From CAZELM01 sp964512995 (lineage in GTDB: Bacteria > CSSED10-310), in NCBI GenBank assembly GCA_964512995.1, contig CAZELM010000015.1:25229-89228 (forward strand): a stretch of DNA of 64,000 nt, given 5' to 3'. The notes under the pieces are model-generated. The model worked only from the letters and a program-made list of their open reading frames with translations, searched no databases and was not told the origin of the DNA. The translations under genes were made by a program, and so were the position numbers. Positions 8,522-16,572 of this stretch are shown here, in pieces (within the stretch, counting starts at the first letter, position 1; the number at the start of each line of letters is the position of its first letter).

Positions 8522-9490
8522 CTATGTGAGTGTATCGTCGATTTCTTCTTTCTGATAGATGATGCATCGATTACGTCCGTTCCTTTTAGCTTGGTACAAT
8601 GCATTATCTGCTGCGAGATAGACGAGTTGTGGTGTGAAGTCAGAAATCGGATCGGCGGAAGAAATTCCGATCGAAATTGTGATTCCCAGTTGAGGATCTA
8701 CTCCTTCAAACGAAAGCCCCATCACATTTTTTCGAAGTCGTTCCGCGAGTAAAAATCCCCCTCCGATGTTTTGTTCAGGTACGAATATCGCAAATTCTTC
8801 GCCGCCAACCCGAGCGATGATATCATTGCTTCTGATTTGGCCGGACAGTCGTTGAGCCAAGGTTTTTAAGACGATATCCCCTGTTGGATGACCATATGTG
8901 TCATTGATTTTTTTAAAATGATCTACATCAAGCATGAGAATACAGTATGGTTGATTGACGGTGACCGCTTTTTCATGTTCATGGGTCATGATCTGTTCGA
9001 ACGCCCGTCGGTTGAAAACGGAAGTCAGTGGATCTTTGGAAATAAGTCGAAGTGGATACATGGGAGTATGAATCTTGGAATTGCTTTCAAGCCGGAACAG
9101 GAGGATCGTTTCATCTCCAATGGCGATCGTCTCCCCCAGCTTGACCCAACCTCTTTTTACGGACCGACCATTGACCAATGTCCCATTGGTGCTATTCAGA
9201 TCTTCGATATCGAGAACAAGATCACCATCCCGGTTTTCAACCCTATGAATAATGAAATGTCTGCGAGAGATTTGATTATCATTGAGCGAGAAATCTGTTT
9301 CAGGATCTCGTCCGATAACTTTTGAACTACGTCCAATCATCAAAATTCGACCGATATCCAGCAGATTTCCGGATATCACGACAAGCACGGGTTGCTTGTG
9401 GTCTTCGAAGGAATCATAATTTATTATTTGAGTTACTTTATTGTCATTCATTTCCTGTTTTACATTAAATAAAGATTTCAAGAAAGTCAA
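8522..9490 (-). CDS. FHA-GGDEF diguanylate cyclase
   Basis: Makes cyclic di-GMP from two GTP. Residues about 30-125 form a forkhead-associated domain (IGRDPETDF, ISRRHF, LNSTNGTLVNG), which binds phosphothreonine proteins. Residues about 155-315 are the GGDEF domain with DVDHFKKINDTYGH and an active-site GGEEF. RSND stands five residues before GGEEF and fits the RxxD inhibitory site, so product inhibition is likely. There is no membrane segment. It is the last gene of a four-gene minus-strand operon, 10 nt after the epimerase, which ties c-di-GMP output to polysaccharide synthesis. The FHA domain could connect it to Ser/Thr kinases such as those in this window. Confidence 0.93.
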   Translation of the reverse strand: MTFLKSLFNVKQEMNDNKVTQIINYDSFEDHKQPVLVVISGNLLDIGRILMIGRSSKVIGRDPETDFSLNDNQISRRHFIIHRVENRDGDLVLDIEDLNSTNGTLVNGRSVKRGWVKLGETIAIGDETILLFRLESNSKIHTPMYPLRLISKDPLTSVFNRRAFEQIMTHEHEKAVTVNQPYCILMLDVDHFKKINDTYGHPTGDIVLKTLAQRLSGQIRSNDIIARVGGEEFAIFVPEQNIGGGFLLAERLRKNVMGLSFEGVDPQLGITISIGISSADPISDFTPQLVYLAADNALYQAKRNGRNRCIIYQKEEIDDTLT

Positions 9491-9500
9491 ACATCAGATT

Positions 9501-10424
9501 TTAAACGACCTGTGATCGATAAAAGTTGGTCGACCGCTCAATCCCGTCGGCAAAAGACACTTTCGGAGTCCAGTGGAGTAATGTTGTTGCAAGATCGGCA
9601 TTTAGTGCAATTCGAGCGACTTCTCCTGGTCGTACCGCTTCAAAATGGGGTGTAAATTGTGTGTTGAGCGCTTTTTGGACTTGAGTGAATACCTCAAGAT
9701 CACTGATTTCTATACCCCACCCGAGATTCATAACTGTGTGATTCCCTGCGTTCAATGAGAGTACATTCGCTTCCACAACATCTGAAACAAATAAGTAATC
9801 CCGTGTTTTTGTGCCATCTCCAAAAATAATCGGTGTTCGACCGGTCAGGAGAGCAATACTGAAGATAGCAACTACTCCAGCTTCTCCATGTGGATCCTGA
9901 CGAGGACCATAGACATTGGGATATCGAAAAATGGTATATTCGATCCCATGTAATTGATGCCATATTCTTAAGTAATGTTCTGTAATTAACTTGTTAGCGC
10001 CGTATGGAGATAAGGGAAGTGGATAGAGCTGTTCATCTGCTGGTATTTTCTCCGGATCCCCATAAATGGCTCCACCTGTACTCGCAAAAATAATTTTGTT
10101 TACGCCATATTTTTGAGCCATTGTAAGGATATTCAAGGTTCCCAAAATATTCGTCTGAGCATCAAAAATGGGCTCTTTTACGGAACGTCTCAGATCGATA
10201 TGTGCCGCATGATGATTGATGATTTCAGGAGAAAATTCTTTAAAAATGCGCTCAATTTCCGGTGATTGAATTTGAAGATGATAGAATGTGGATTTTGGGT
10301 TGATATTTTTTTGTTTTCCCGAAGACAGATCATCCAATATTGCAACTTCATGACCTTCAAGTATATACCGGTCTGCGATGTGCGATCCGATAAATCCTGC
10401 TCCACCTGTAACTAATATTCTCAT
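9501..10424 (-). CDS. NAD-dependent nucleotide-sugar epimerase (UDP-glucose 4-epimerase type)
   Basis: A short-chain dehydrogenase-type epimerase or dehydratase acting on a nucleotide sugar in the cytoplasm. The Rossmann motif GGAGFIGSH is at residues 7-15, the catalytic S/T region ASTGGAIYGD at 114-123 and YGANK (Tyr141, Lys145) at 141-145. The length of 307 residues is normal. Nine nt separate it from the upstream sugar transferase and 10 nt from the downstream diguanylate cyclase. It probably supplies UDP-galactose or UDP-GalNAc for a polysaccharide; the exact substrate is not visible. Confidence 0.9.
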   Translation of the reverse strand: MRILVTGGAGFIGSHIADRYILEGHEVAILDDLSSGKQKNINPKSTFYHLQIQSPEIERIFKEFSPEIINHHAAHIDLRRSVKEPIFDAQTNILGTLNILTMAQKYGVNKIIFASTGGAIYGDPEKIPADEQLYPLPLSPYGANKLITEHYLRIWHQLHGIEYTIFRYPNVYGPRQDPHGEAGVVAIFSIALLTGRTPIIFGDGTKTRDYLFVSDVVEANVLSLNAGNHTVMNLGWGIEISDLEVFTQVQKALNTQFTPHFEAVRPGEVARIALNADLATTLLHWTPKVSFADGIERSTNFYRSQVV

Positions 10425-10433
10425 ATTTTTTCC

Positions 10434-11930
10434 CTAGACTCCTCTCCCTTTTACACTCGCAGCAATTGTCTTTCCGATGATCACCAGATCCAACATAAAG
10501 GATTGATTTTCAGTATAATAAAAGTCGTAATCCAGGTTTTCATGGATTTCTGCGAGCCTGGCAGAACTCACTTGCCAGATGCCGGTGATACCGGGTCTTA
10601 CTTTCAAGCGATTGAATTGAAGTGGTGTATAATTTTCAACAACATATGGCATTTCTGGTCTTGGCCCGACAATGCTCATATCTCCCCGTAATACATTAAA
10701 AAATTGTGGGAACTCATCAATACTGAATCGACGTAATAATTTTCCGATCCGTGTTATTCGTGGATCATCATTGTTTTCTGGAGATCTATCATAATGATCC
10801 GCTTCAATGTACATGGAACGGAATTTATATATTTTAAACAGTTTTCCATCCTTGCCAACCCGTTCCTGAATGAACAGAACCGGACCTTTGGAATCAGATT
10901 TGATAGCAATGATTATAATCGGGAGAATCGGCATAAACAAAATGATACTCATGAAGGATACACAGATATCGAATAGCCGTTTTATTGCGAGATAGATATA
11001 GCTGCTTCTCTGACTTTTCAGACGAAGAATCGGGATCCCCTCGATTTCTTCAAATTGAACCTGCTGGATGAATAAATTAAAGAGATTGGGAACAAAACTG
11101 AATCGCACCTGTGCTTTGATACAGGAGTTAATTATTTCACAGATGCGAGCGGTTGTGGCATTGGGTTGAGCGATAATAATTTCCTGAATATTCCAACTCG
11201 TTACAAGTTCTTGAAGTTGAAGTTCATTTCCCAGAACCTTCAGTGCCGTTTCTTTCTTGCCAACAATGCCGTTTATTTCAGTGCCGATTTTGTCGAAGTC
11301 ATCGTCAATAAACCCGATCGGTTTCAGCCCGATCCTGGGATTTTCGAATAATCGCCGTTGAAGCTGACGACCAATATCTCCCGTACCATAGATCAATACC
11401 CGATTGAGTCCGGGACCTTTGATGTGCATCCATAGCAACAGCCGGTTCATGATGTGTCGCTGAATATTAATATTTATAAATAATAATATTAGTGAATACA
11501 TCAAAATCAAACGTGAATAGAGGAGTATTCCCTGCTCTTCAAAATCAGTATTAAGCATTTGGAAATCAGGCAAGGGTGCGGAATGGTAGGGTTGTGAAAA
11601 CAAAATAGGTCGAAATAGAAAGGAGAATGAAAAAAGGAATAGGCTGCCGATGAGAAGAGATTGTAGAATTTTCTTCATTTCTTCTACATTCAGCAGACCA
11701 ACTTTTCGTGAGTACAGACCAAACCGTTCGAAGATGATCAGAAAAAGAAAACCGGATATAAAAGCGAGATTGCGGTATATTTTGAAAGGTTGAAAACCCG
11801 CTCCGATAGACCATCTGGAATAGATGAAATGATATGTGTAATAACCCGCAAAAAAAGAAATTACAACCGTAAAATAATCCAGTGTCACTTGAGTAATCGA
11901 TAGTATCCGAAAATAATTCTTCTGATTCAA
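10434..11930 (-). CDS. Polyprenyl-phosphate sugar-1-phosphate transferase (WbaP/CpsE type)
   Basis: The membrane enzyme that starts a polysaccharide repeat unit by moving a sugar-1-phosphate from a nucleotide sugar to undecaprenyl phosphate. The N-terminal part (about residues 1-150) has several hydrophobic segments. The middle (about 170-290) is a Rossmann-like CoA-binding fold (VLIYGTGDIGRQL). From about residue 320 the catalytic domain has RLFDICVSF, GPVLFIQERVGKDGK, FKIYKFRSM, RRFSIDEFPQFFNVLRGDMS and GPRPEMP, all typical. The length of 498 residues is normal. It lies 5 nt after the GT9 gene and 9 nt before the epimerase. Sugar specificity cannot be assigned. Confidence 0.93.
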   Translation of the reverse strand: MNQKNYFRILSITQVTLDYFTVVISFFAGYYTYHFIYSRWSIGAGFQPFKIYRNLAFISGFLFLIIFERFGLYSRKVGLLNVEEMKKILQSLLIGSLFLFSFSFLFRPILFSQPYHSAPLPDFQMLNTDFEEQGILLYSRLILMYSLILLFININIQRHIMNRLLLWMHIKGPGLNRVLIYGTGDIGRQLQRRLFENPRIGLKPIGFIDDDFDKIGTEINGIVGKKETALKVLGNELQLQELVTSWNIQEIIIAQPNATTARICEIINSCIKAQVRFSFVPNLFNLFIQQVQFEEIEGIPILRLKSQRSSYIYLAIKRLFDICVSFMSIILFMPILPIIIIAIKSDSKGPVLFIQERVGKDGKLFKIYKFRSMYIEADHYDRSPENNDDPRITRIGKLLRRFSIDEFPQFFNVLRGDMSIVGPRPEMPYVVENYTPLQFNRLKVRPGITGIWQVSSARLAEIHENLDYDFYYTENQSFMLDLVIIGKTIAASVKGRGV

Positions 11931-11935
11931 AAATT

Positions 11936-13057
11936 TTAAACCCCGGTATCAAGGTGGTAAGGAAAGAGTTCCTGGATTGATGAGTAGACAATATCGGGTG
12001 TGATCGTAGCCATACATGATTCCGGTTTCTGGCATTTTGAACGATAGCAAGGGCAACATTCATCTGTTGCAACCAGTGCATTTCCCAAGCCGTAAAAATC
12101 GATTTCATGGGCGCATGTCGGACCAAAAAGCCCAATGACTTTGGTCTGAAGTGCCAGCGCGAGATGAAGAGCCATTGTGTCTCCTGTAATAATCATATCA
12201 AGATGCGATATTACTCCGGCAAACACATCCAGAGAGTTAACGCCGGTATCAACAACTTGATTCTCGAGTATTGACACGATGTGTCGATTTGAATTGATCT
12301 CACGATTCCCTCCAAGTAAATATACACGAGCATCCATTTTGTTTCGAAGGTCGTGCGCCAGTTGGATGAAATGGTAATCTGGCCATTTTTTGGTGGCAAA
12401 AATGTCTCCGCATCCCGTATTCAAACCGATTCTGGGGCCGGTCCCCGGTGCATTTAGTTGCATAAGCAGTGTTTTCGCGGTGGTTCGTGATTCCTGGGGA
12501 AGCTCATAGATATAGTGGTCACGCTGATATGGTAGATCGGCAATCTCGTATATTGTCTCCTGGTAGGTTTTCCGATTGATCCGGAATTTCAACTCGTCAT
12601 CAAGTCCAAGAGCTAATGCGTATCGGGCGGACTCATTGTATACATCAAGTGTCCCCCATGGAGACATGACGAATCCTTTCCGTTCGAAAGCTCGAACGAT
12701 TGAAGACAGAGCGATTATTTGAGGTGCTTTGTCCAGTGACAACAGGAGGTCGAATTCCTGACCAAATATCCTCAGGATATCGGGTGAGTCTATCGTCAGC
12801 AGCCGATCTATCGCAGAGTTATTTTTCAATATTGAATAAGATTGCTGGTCAGTTATCCAGGTGATATGCCGAAGAGGATACTCACGTTCCAGTGCGTGGA
12901 GTATTGGTGTTGTTCGTAATGCATCTCCCATCGCGCCTAATTTCAGAATTAAAATTCGTCTCCCCATGGGTAGATAATGCATGCACCCTTGACAAAGCCG
13001 TTTATACTTGCATGGTTTTTCTCCCAAATAATATCTGCAATTCAATCGTGCTTCCAT
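11936..13057 (-). CDS. Glycosyltransferase family 9 (heptosyltransferase-like) with Cys-rich N-terminus
   Basis: A cytoplasmic GT-B glycosyltransferase of the ADP-heptose:LPS heptosyltransferase family. The GT9 core starts at RRILILKLGAMGDALRTTPIL, and the C-terminal ADP-sugar site includes DTMALHLALALQTKVIGLFGPT. Before the core is a four-Cys cluster (NCRYYLGEKPC, CQGC), and near the C-terminus another (CCPC, C, C). I chose the ATG at 13057 because AGGGAG stands 6 nt before it; a TTG at 13096 would add 13 residues without a good SD. It is the first gene of the operon running to 8522. It probably extends LPS or a related glycan. Confidence 0.85.
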   Translation of the reverse strand: MEARLNCRYYLGEKPCKYKRLCQGCMHYLPMGRRILILKLGAMGDALRTTPILHALEREYPLRHITWITDQQSYSILKNNSAIDRLLTIDSPDILRIFGQEFDLLLSLDKAPQIIALSSIVRAFERKGFVMSPWGTLDVYNESARYALALGLDDELKFRINRKTYQETIYEIADLPYQRDHYIYELPQESRTTAKTLLMQLNAPGTGPRIGLNTGCGDIFATKKWPDYHFIQLAHDLRNKMDARVYLLGGNREINSNRHIVSILENQVVDTGVNSLDVFAGVISHLDMIITGDTMALHLALALQTKVIGLFGPTCAHEIDFYGLGNALVATDECCPCYRSKCQKPESCMATITPDIVYSSIQELFPYHLDTGV

Positions 13058-13162
13058 CTCAAACTCCCTGGGTGGCTCTTCCCTGTAACCGCTCAATTAT
13101 ATTTAAAGATCTGTCCCTTGACAACACTTGGATGCAATGTTAGCTTGCGGCGTTGGCTTTTC

Positions 13163-13182
13163 ATCGATAACCACATCGATAA
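13163..13182. repeat. Duplicated ATCGATAA in a divergent intergenic region
   Basis: ATCGATAA occurs at 13163-13170 and again at 13175-13182, 12 nt apart, so the two self-complementary ATCGAT cores are nearly one helical turn from each other. They lie between the divergent GT9 and PC4-like genes, where a regulator could bind. No family is recognised. Confidence 0.35.
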
Positions 13183-13240
13183 AAGAAATACTCCCACGAT
13201 AATAGAAGTCCGTATCGAATCTGATAGGCGGAGAGGATGA

Positions 13241-13477
13241 ATGGAAATGGCAAATAAAAGCATTGTCGTTGGATCGGTTCCGAAGAAAGATGGCCTGGAG
13301 ATCCGTGCCAGTATTACTGAGTATCGTAACGAGTATTATATAGATATCAGAGAGTTCATGATCAGCGCTGAATATGAAGGTCCCACAAAAAAAGGAGTTC
13401 GATTTCACTCAGAGAACTGGGAAACTTTTTTTAAAATGATCAAAAAATTGGATCAGGAGCTAAAAAAGTTAGCCTGA
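13241..13477 (+). CDS. PC4/YdbC-like ssDNA-binding protein
   Basis: A 78-residue protein of the transcriptional coactivator p15 (PC4) C-terminal family, which binds single-stranded DNA as a dimer through a curved beta-sheet and a C-terminal helix. Visible signatures are LEIRASITEYRNEYYIDIREF, then PTKKGVRF and SENWETFFKMIKKL. An SD-like GGAGAGG stands just before the ATG. The role is probably nucleoid or transcription related; it lies before HU but has its own 119-nt spacer, where HU's promoter may be. Confidence 0.82.
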   Translation: MEMANKSIVVGSVPKKDGLEIRASITEYRNEYYIDIREFMISAEYEGPTKKGVRFHSENWETFFKMIKKLDQELKKLA

Positions 13478-13510
13478 TTTAATTTTGTCGAGGTATTATG
13501 CGTTTTTTTC

Positions 13511-13540
13511 TTGACAGATGCTTTTAATTTCTAATAATTA
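13511..13540 (+). promoter_or_regulatory. Possible promoter of the HU gene
   Basis: A perfect TTGACA is at 13511-13516. The region 16-18 nt further on is AT-rich (ATAATTA around 13534-13540), but its match to TATAAT is weak. It lies 57 nt before the HU start. Confidence 0.4.
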
Positions 13541-13596
13541 GTATGTTTACCTGAGGCGTGTGATTTTTTCATAACCTTTCAAGAGGAGGCTTCCCT

Positions 13597-13893
13597 GTGG
13601 CAAAGAATGAGACAAAGGGCGTGACAAAGAAAGAGTTAATTGTAAATATTGCAGATGATGCAGGTATATCCAAAGCAGTTGCTGAAAAAGCATTGAACGC
13701 AATCAAAGACAGCATCATAAAAGCTCTGACAAGCCGCCAGAAAGTAACTATTCTGGGTTTCGGTACGTTTTATGTCTCCGAAAGACCCGCTCGTAAGGGT
13801 CGGAATCCGAAAACCGGAGAACCAATCGATATACCGTCTACCGCCGTCCCAAAATTTAAACCCGGTAAGGCACTCAAAGATTCTGTGGAATAA
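13597..13893 (+). CDS. HU/IHF-family DNA-binding protein
   Basis: A small histone-like nucleoid protein that bends DNA as a dimer. Its 98 residues carry the family pattern: KKELIVNIADDAGISKAVAEKALNAI, VTILGFGTFYVSERPARKGRNPKTGEPI, and the tail VPKFKPGKALKDSV. The start is GTG with AGGAGG at the proper distance. A strong terminator follows, so it is probably monocistronic. It cannot be told from this sequence whether it behaves as HU or as a sequence-specific IHF-like protein. Confidence 0.95.
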   Translation: MAKNETKGVTKKELIVNIADDAGISKAVAEKALNAIKDSIIKALTSRQKVTILGFGTFYVSERPARKGRNPKTGEPIDIPSTAVPKFKPGKALKDSVE

Positions 13894-13936
13894 ACATTAT
13901 TAATATTTGAAAATTAAAGCGTATTGTTTGATTAAT

Positions 13937-13972
13937 AAAGAACAACGCTTGTTGTGTTGTTCTTTATTTTTT
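13937..13972 (+). terminator. Rho-independent terminator after the HU gene
   Basis: A perfect 10-bp stem AAAGAACAAC (13937-13946) / GTTGTTCTTT (13956-13965) with a 9-nt loop is followed by ATTTTTT. It ends the HU transcript. Confidence 0.88.
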
Positions 13973-14076
13973 CAGGATATAAATCATCTTATTATTGATG
14001 ATAATATATCCGTCTTAATTTGATCCATATGCGGTCATTTCAGATACTGTAATTGGATTTGTCAGATGTTTTTAAT

Positions 14077-14850
14077 ATGATTGACACACATACTCATTTG
14101 ACAGATAGACAATATCGTAATGATGTATCTGAAATCATTGATCGTGCCGTAGACTCTGGACTGAACACCATCATCACCATCGGCTCCAACCTCGATGACA
14201 GTAAGCAGTGTCTGGAACTGGCTTTAAAGTATTCCACCATTTTGGCTTCCGTTGGTATTCACCCGCATCAGGCAAAATTATGGACCGCAGACGCCCGTAA
14301 TGAACTTTTTTCTCTTGGCAGATATGCCATTGCCATCGGAGAAATTGGGTTGGATTACTATTACACCTTCTCCGAAAAATGGGAACAGAAACGGGCTTTC
14401 ATCGAGCAGCTCTCAGTGGCATTGGATCTACACAAGCCGGTTATTATCCATTGCCGGGATGCGTCAGATGATCTTTTTGACATTATCAGACGAACTGAAT
14501 TTCAAGCATTATCCGGTGTGATCCATTGTTTTTCTGGAACAAAAAGCGAAGCCATGCAATTGATTCGATTGGGTTGGTATCTATCATTCAATGGAATCCT
14601 TACTTTTAAAAATTCCCGGTCTATCCAGGATATCCTGTCCAGTCTTCCGATCGATCGCATCCTTATTGAAACGGATTGCCCTTATCTGACTCCGATGCCG
14701 CATCGGGGGAAACGAAATGAACCGATGCATGTGCGTCATGTCTATGAAAAGATAATACAACTTCGGAATATAGAGTTCGATTTTCTGAAACATAGCCATC
14801 GGATGAATTGCCAGAAACTTTTCGGGAATACCCATTTTCATTTCATATGA
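14077..14850 (+). CDS. TatD-family metal-dependent hydrolase
   Basis: A TIM-barrel amidohydrolase of the TatD/YcfH DNase family. Metal ligands are visible: HTH near the N-terminus (IDTHTHL), Glu in GEIGLDYY, His in VIIHCRDA, His in GVIHCFSGT and Asp in IETDCPY. I chose the ATG at 14077 because the family begins at MIDTHTHL; a TTG at 14053 would add eight residues. The product is 257 residues, the normal length. Family members act as 3'-5' DNases or on D-aminoacylated tRNA; the exact role is uncertain. Confidence 0.9.
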   Translation: MIDTHTHLTDRQYRNDVSEIIDRAVDSGLNTIITIGSNLDDSKQCLELALKYSTILASVGIHPHQAKLWTADARNELFSLGRYAIAIGEIGLDYYYTFSEKWEQKRAFIEQLSVALDLHKPVIIHCRDASDDLFDIIRRTEFQALSGVIHCFSGTKSEAMQLIRLGWYLSFNGILTFKNSRSIQDILSSLPIDRILIETDCPYLTPMPHRGKRNEPMHVRHVYEKIIQLRNIEFDFLKHSHRMNCQKLFGNTHFHFI

Positions 14851-14862
14851 GCGGGAACCGGC

Positions 14863-15516
14863 TTATTTGGGTGGTTTCCATCCGAAATGTTCAAAATAAT
14901 ATTTCAGTTTATTCAGCCGTTTGAAGTGGATCCCGTCTGATTTCTGCGTAACCATTCCGATCTTGCTCAGCTCTTCAAACACTTTTGAAATATCCTGGAA
15001 ATCACCTTCGATCTCCTCTGCCAATTCCTCGATCGTTGCTGAAAGGAGGCATTCTTTGGGCCACTTGTTGTGCATTCCGAACTGTTTTGCGAATCGATGG
15101 ACAACACAGTGCAGTACATGAGCGCTGACATCTCCCATCAAAAGCAACCCGATCAATTGATCGGCAGCTCTCAATCGATTGGAAAAACGAGCGAGAATTT
15201 TAAGTGCGATCTCCGGATGCTGCTGAATGAGAAATTTAAAATCATTCGTTTCCAATGCAATCAACTCGGTTTCGACCAATGCTTCCGCACCTGCTGAGCG
15301 TGGGAGATTTTCCAGTAACGCCATTTCTCCAAAAAAATCACCTTTTTTTAAAATTGCCAATGTGATGGATTGATCACGCGTCGATAAGAAGATACGGATT
15401 TGTCCGGATGCCACCACATACATTTCTGATCCAGTATCCCCTTGCAGGAAAATCTGATCTCCTGGTGAAAATTTAAGATGTTTCCCGATACCGATGGATA
15501 CCTTGGGTGTTTTCAT
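14863..15516 (-). CDS. Crp/Fnr-type cyclic-nucleotide-binding regulator
   Basis: A 217-residue regulator. Residues about 10-125 form a cNMP-binding beta-roll (FSPGDQIFLQGDTGSEMYVV, GDFFGEMALLENLPRSAGAEA). The remainder has a dimerisation helix (FSNRLRAADQLIGLLL) and a divergent winged-helix region (SATIEELAEEIEGDFQDISKVFEELSKIGMV). The helix-turn-helix is recognisable but not the standard Crp type, so the target is unknown. There are no Fnr-type N-terminal cysteines. It starts 5 nt after rpiB ends, so both probably share a transcript. Confidence 0.85.
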   Translation of the reverse strand: MKTPKVSIGIGKHLKFSPGDQIFLQGDTGSEMYVVASGQIRIFLSTRDQSITLAILKKGDFFGEMALLENLPRSAGAEALVETELIALETNDFKFLIQQHPEIALKILARFSNRLRAADQLIGLLLMGDVSAHVLHCVVHRFAKQFGMHNKWPKECLLSATIEELAEEIEGDFQDISKVFEELSKIGMVTQKSDGIHFKRLNKLKYYFEHFGWKPPK

Positions 15517-15521
15517 CGTCT

Positions 15522-16247
15522 TTAATCCCAGGTAATACTCATGCCATGGTCTCGAGCAAAATCTCGGGCCAATGGCGTAACAATGACTTTGGATGGTAAC
15601 TGGATCTGTTTGATCCCTTTATCGAGTGCTTTACGGAGATAGTCTTCATTGATCAGATTGGGAGGGTCTATCCGGTTACTGGTCTGGATGACAGAAGAAA
15701 GGGTTTTCTTCGAACTTGTCCCCTCATTATCGCGAATGATCGACTGGACAATTTCTCGAATGATCATTGGCAGATCAGGACTCGCTGGGCTGATACGTGA
15801 TTTGGTTTCATCCAGGACATTGATTTTGTCCACCCGGCGCTGATGACGCCCTCCTTCAAATCTGGCGCTCAGGAATCGTTCAGCAATTTGTTTAGCCTTT
15901 CCGACGCCGATAACCATCGACCCCATGATAAGCATATTTGCATCATTATGCTCCCGAGCATTTCCTGCTGTATATATATCATTGCACAAGGCAGCTCGAA
16001 TACCCGAGATTTTATTGGCTGTGATCGAACTTCCAATTCCCGCTCCATCGATCATTATTCCAACATCCGCTGTTTTATCCGTGATACCTCTCGCTACCAG
16101 GATGGCGATATCGGGATAATCGACCGCATCTATTGAATAACAACCAACATCTGCAATTTCATGCTGAAGAGACTTCAGATAGTCGCTGATCGCTTGTTTT
16201 AACTCATATCCTCCATGATCCGATCCGATGATTATTCGCATAAACAC
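15522..16247 (-). CDS. rpiB: Ribose-5-phosphate isomerase B with C-terminal extension
   Basis: Interconverts ribose-5-phosphate and ribulose-5-phosphate in the pentose phosphate pathway. Residues 1-145 are the RpiB/LacAB fold: GSDHGGYELK near the start, then the active-site CNDIYTAGNAREHNDANML. A further 95 residues follow, ending in LPSKVIVTPLARDFARDHG, a tail that resembles extensions found on some RpiB-like and microcompartment-associated proteins; its function is unknown. The length of 241 residues is well above the usual 150. An SD (GGGAGGG) precedes the ATG. It is the first gene of a pair with the Crp-like regulator. Confidence 0.88.
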   Translation of the reverse strand: MFMRIIIGSDHGGYELKQAISDYLKSLQHEIADVGCYSIDAVDYPDIAILVARGITDKTADVGIMIDGAGIGSSITANKISGIRAALCNDIYTAGNAREHNDANMLIMGSMVIGVGKAKQIAERFLSARFEGGRHQRRVDKINVLDETKSRISPASPDLPMIIREIVQSIIRDNEGTSSKKTLSSVIQTSNRIDPPNLINEDYLRKALDKGIKQIQLPSKVIVTPLARDFARDHGMSITWD

Positions 16248-16270
16248 CCTCCCACCTCTTTCTTCCTAGC

Positions 16271-16276
16271 ATTATA
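16271..16276 (-). promoter_or_regulatory. -10 element for rpiB
   Basis: On the minus strand this reads TATAAT, preceded by TTGG. It lies 24 nt before the rpiB start, leaving a short leader that contains the GGGAGGG SD. I find no good -35 at 16-18 nt. Confidence 0.45.
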
Positions 16277-16500
16277 CCAAAAGTAATGATTAAAAGAGCT
16301 AGAAATTTTTCGAGTAAAATGGCTATTGTTTGACGCCAGCGTAGATTCTAAAATAGAAAATATCTGATTCAGCAACGGCAGATGAACATTAGATCAATCC
16401 ACATACCGTTGTAACGTAATTCCGGCAAAAAATCGAAGTGCATGGAGTTATATGGCTTGTCGATGATATCTTGATGAATTATTAATCCAATGGAGTTGGC

Positions 16501-16529
16501 TGTAACCTTTTCTGTGGAAACAGCTCTAA
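16501..16529 (+). promoter_or_regulatory. ECF-type promoter candidate before the efflux operon
   Basis: TGTAACC (16501-16507), then 15 nt, then GCTCTAA (16523-16529). The same arrangement is found before the thioredoxin gene (23436-23464). The -35 part resembles the GTAACC box known for some ECF sigma factors. The start codon at 16573 leaves a leader of about 35-40 nt. Recognition by the ECF sigma at 22561 is an inference. Confidence 0.55.
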
Positions 16530-16539
16530 ATTTGAGCTG
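16521..16539. promoter_or_regulatory. Palindromic operator candidate at the efflux promoter
   Basis: The 19-nt CAGCTCTAAATTTGAGCTG is symmetrical except for one mismatched pair. It covers the -10 box and the expected transcription start of the efflux operon, the position of a repressor site. As RNA it would form a 6-bp hairpin with a 7-nt loop. Confidence 0.5.
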
Positions 16540-16572
16540 AAATACTCAGCGGATTACGATAGGAGGACAAGT

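Larger units (their letters stand above)
16248..16572. other. Divergent intergenic region between rpiB and the efflux operon
   Basis: This 325-bp stretch carries no gene. It holds a perfect minus-strand -10 hexamer for rpiB, and on the plus strand an ECF-type promoter candidate with an overlapping palindrome just before the tolC-like gene. Between them (about 16290-16500) I see nothing further. Confidence 0.7.
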
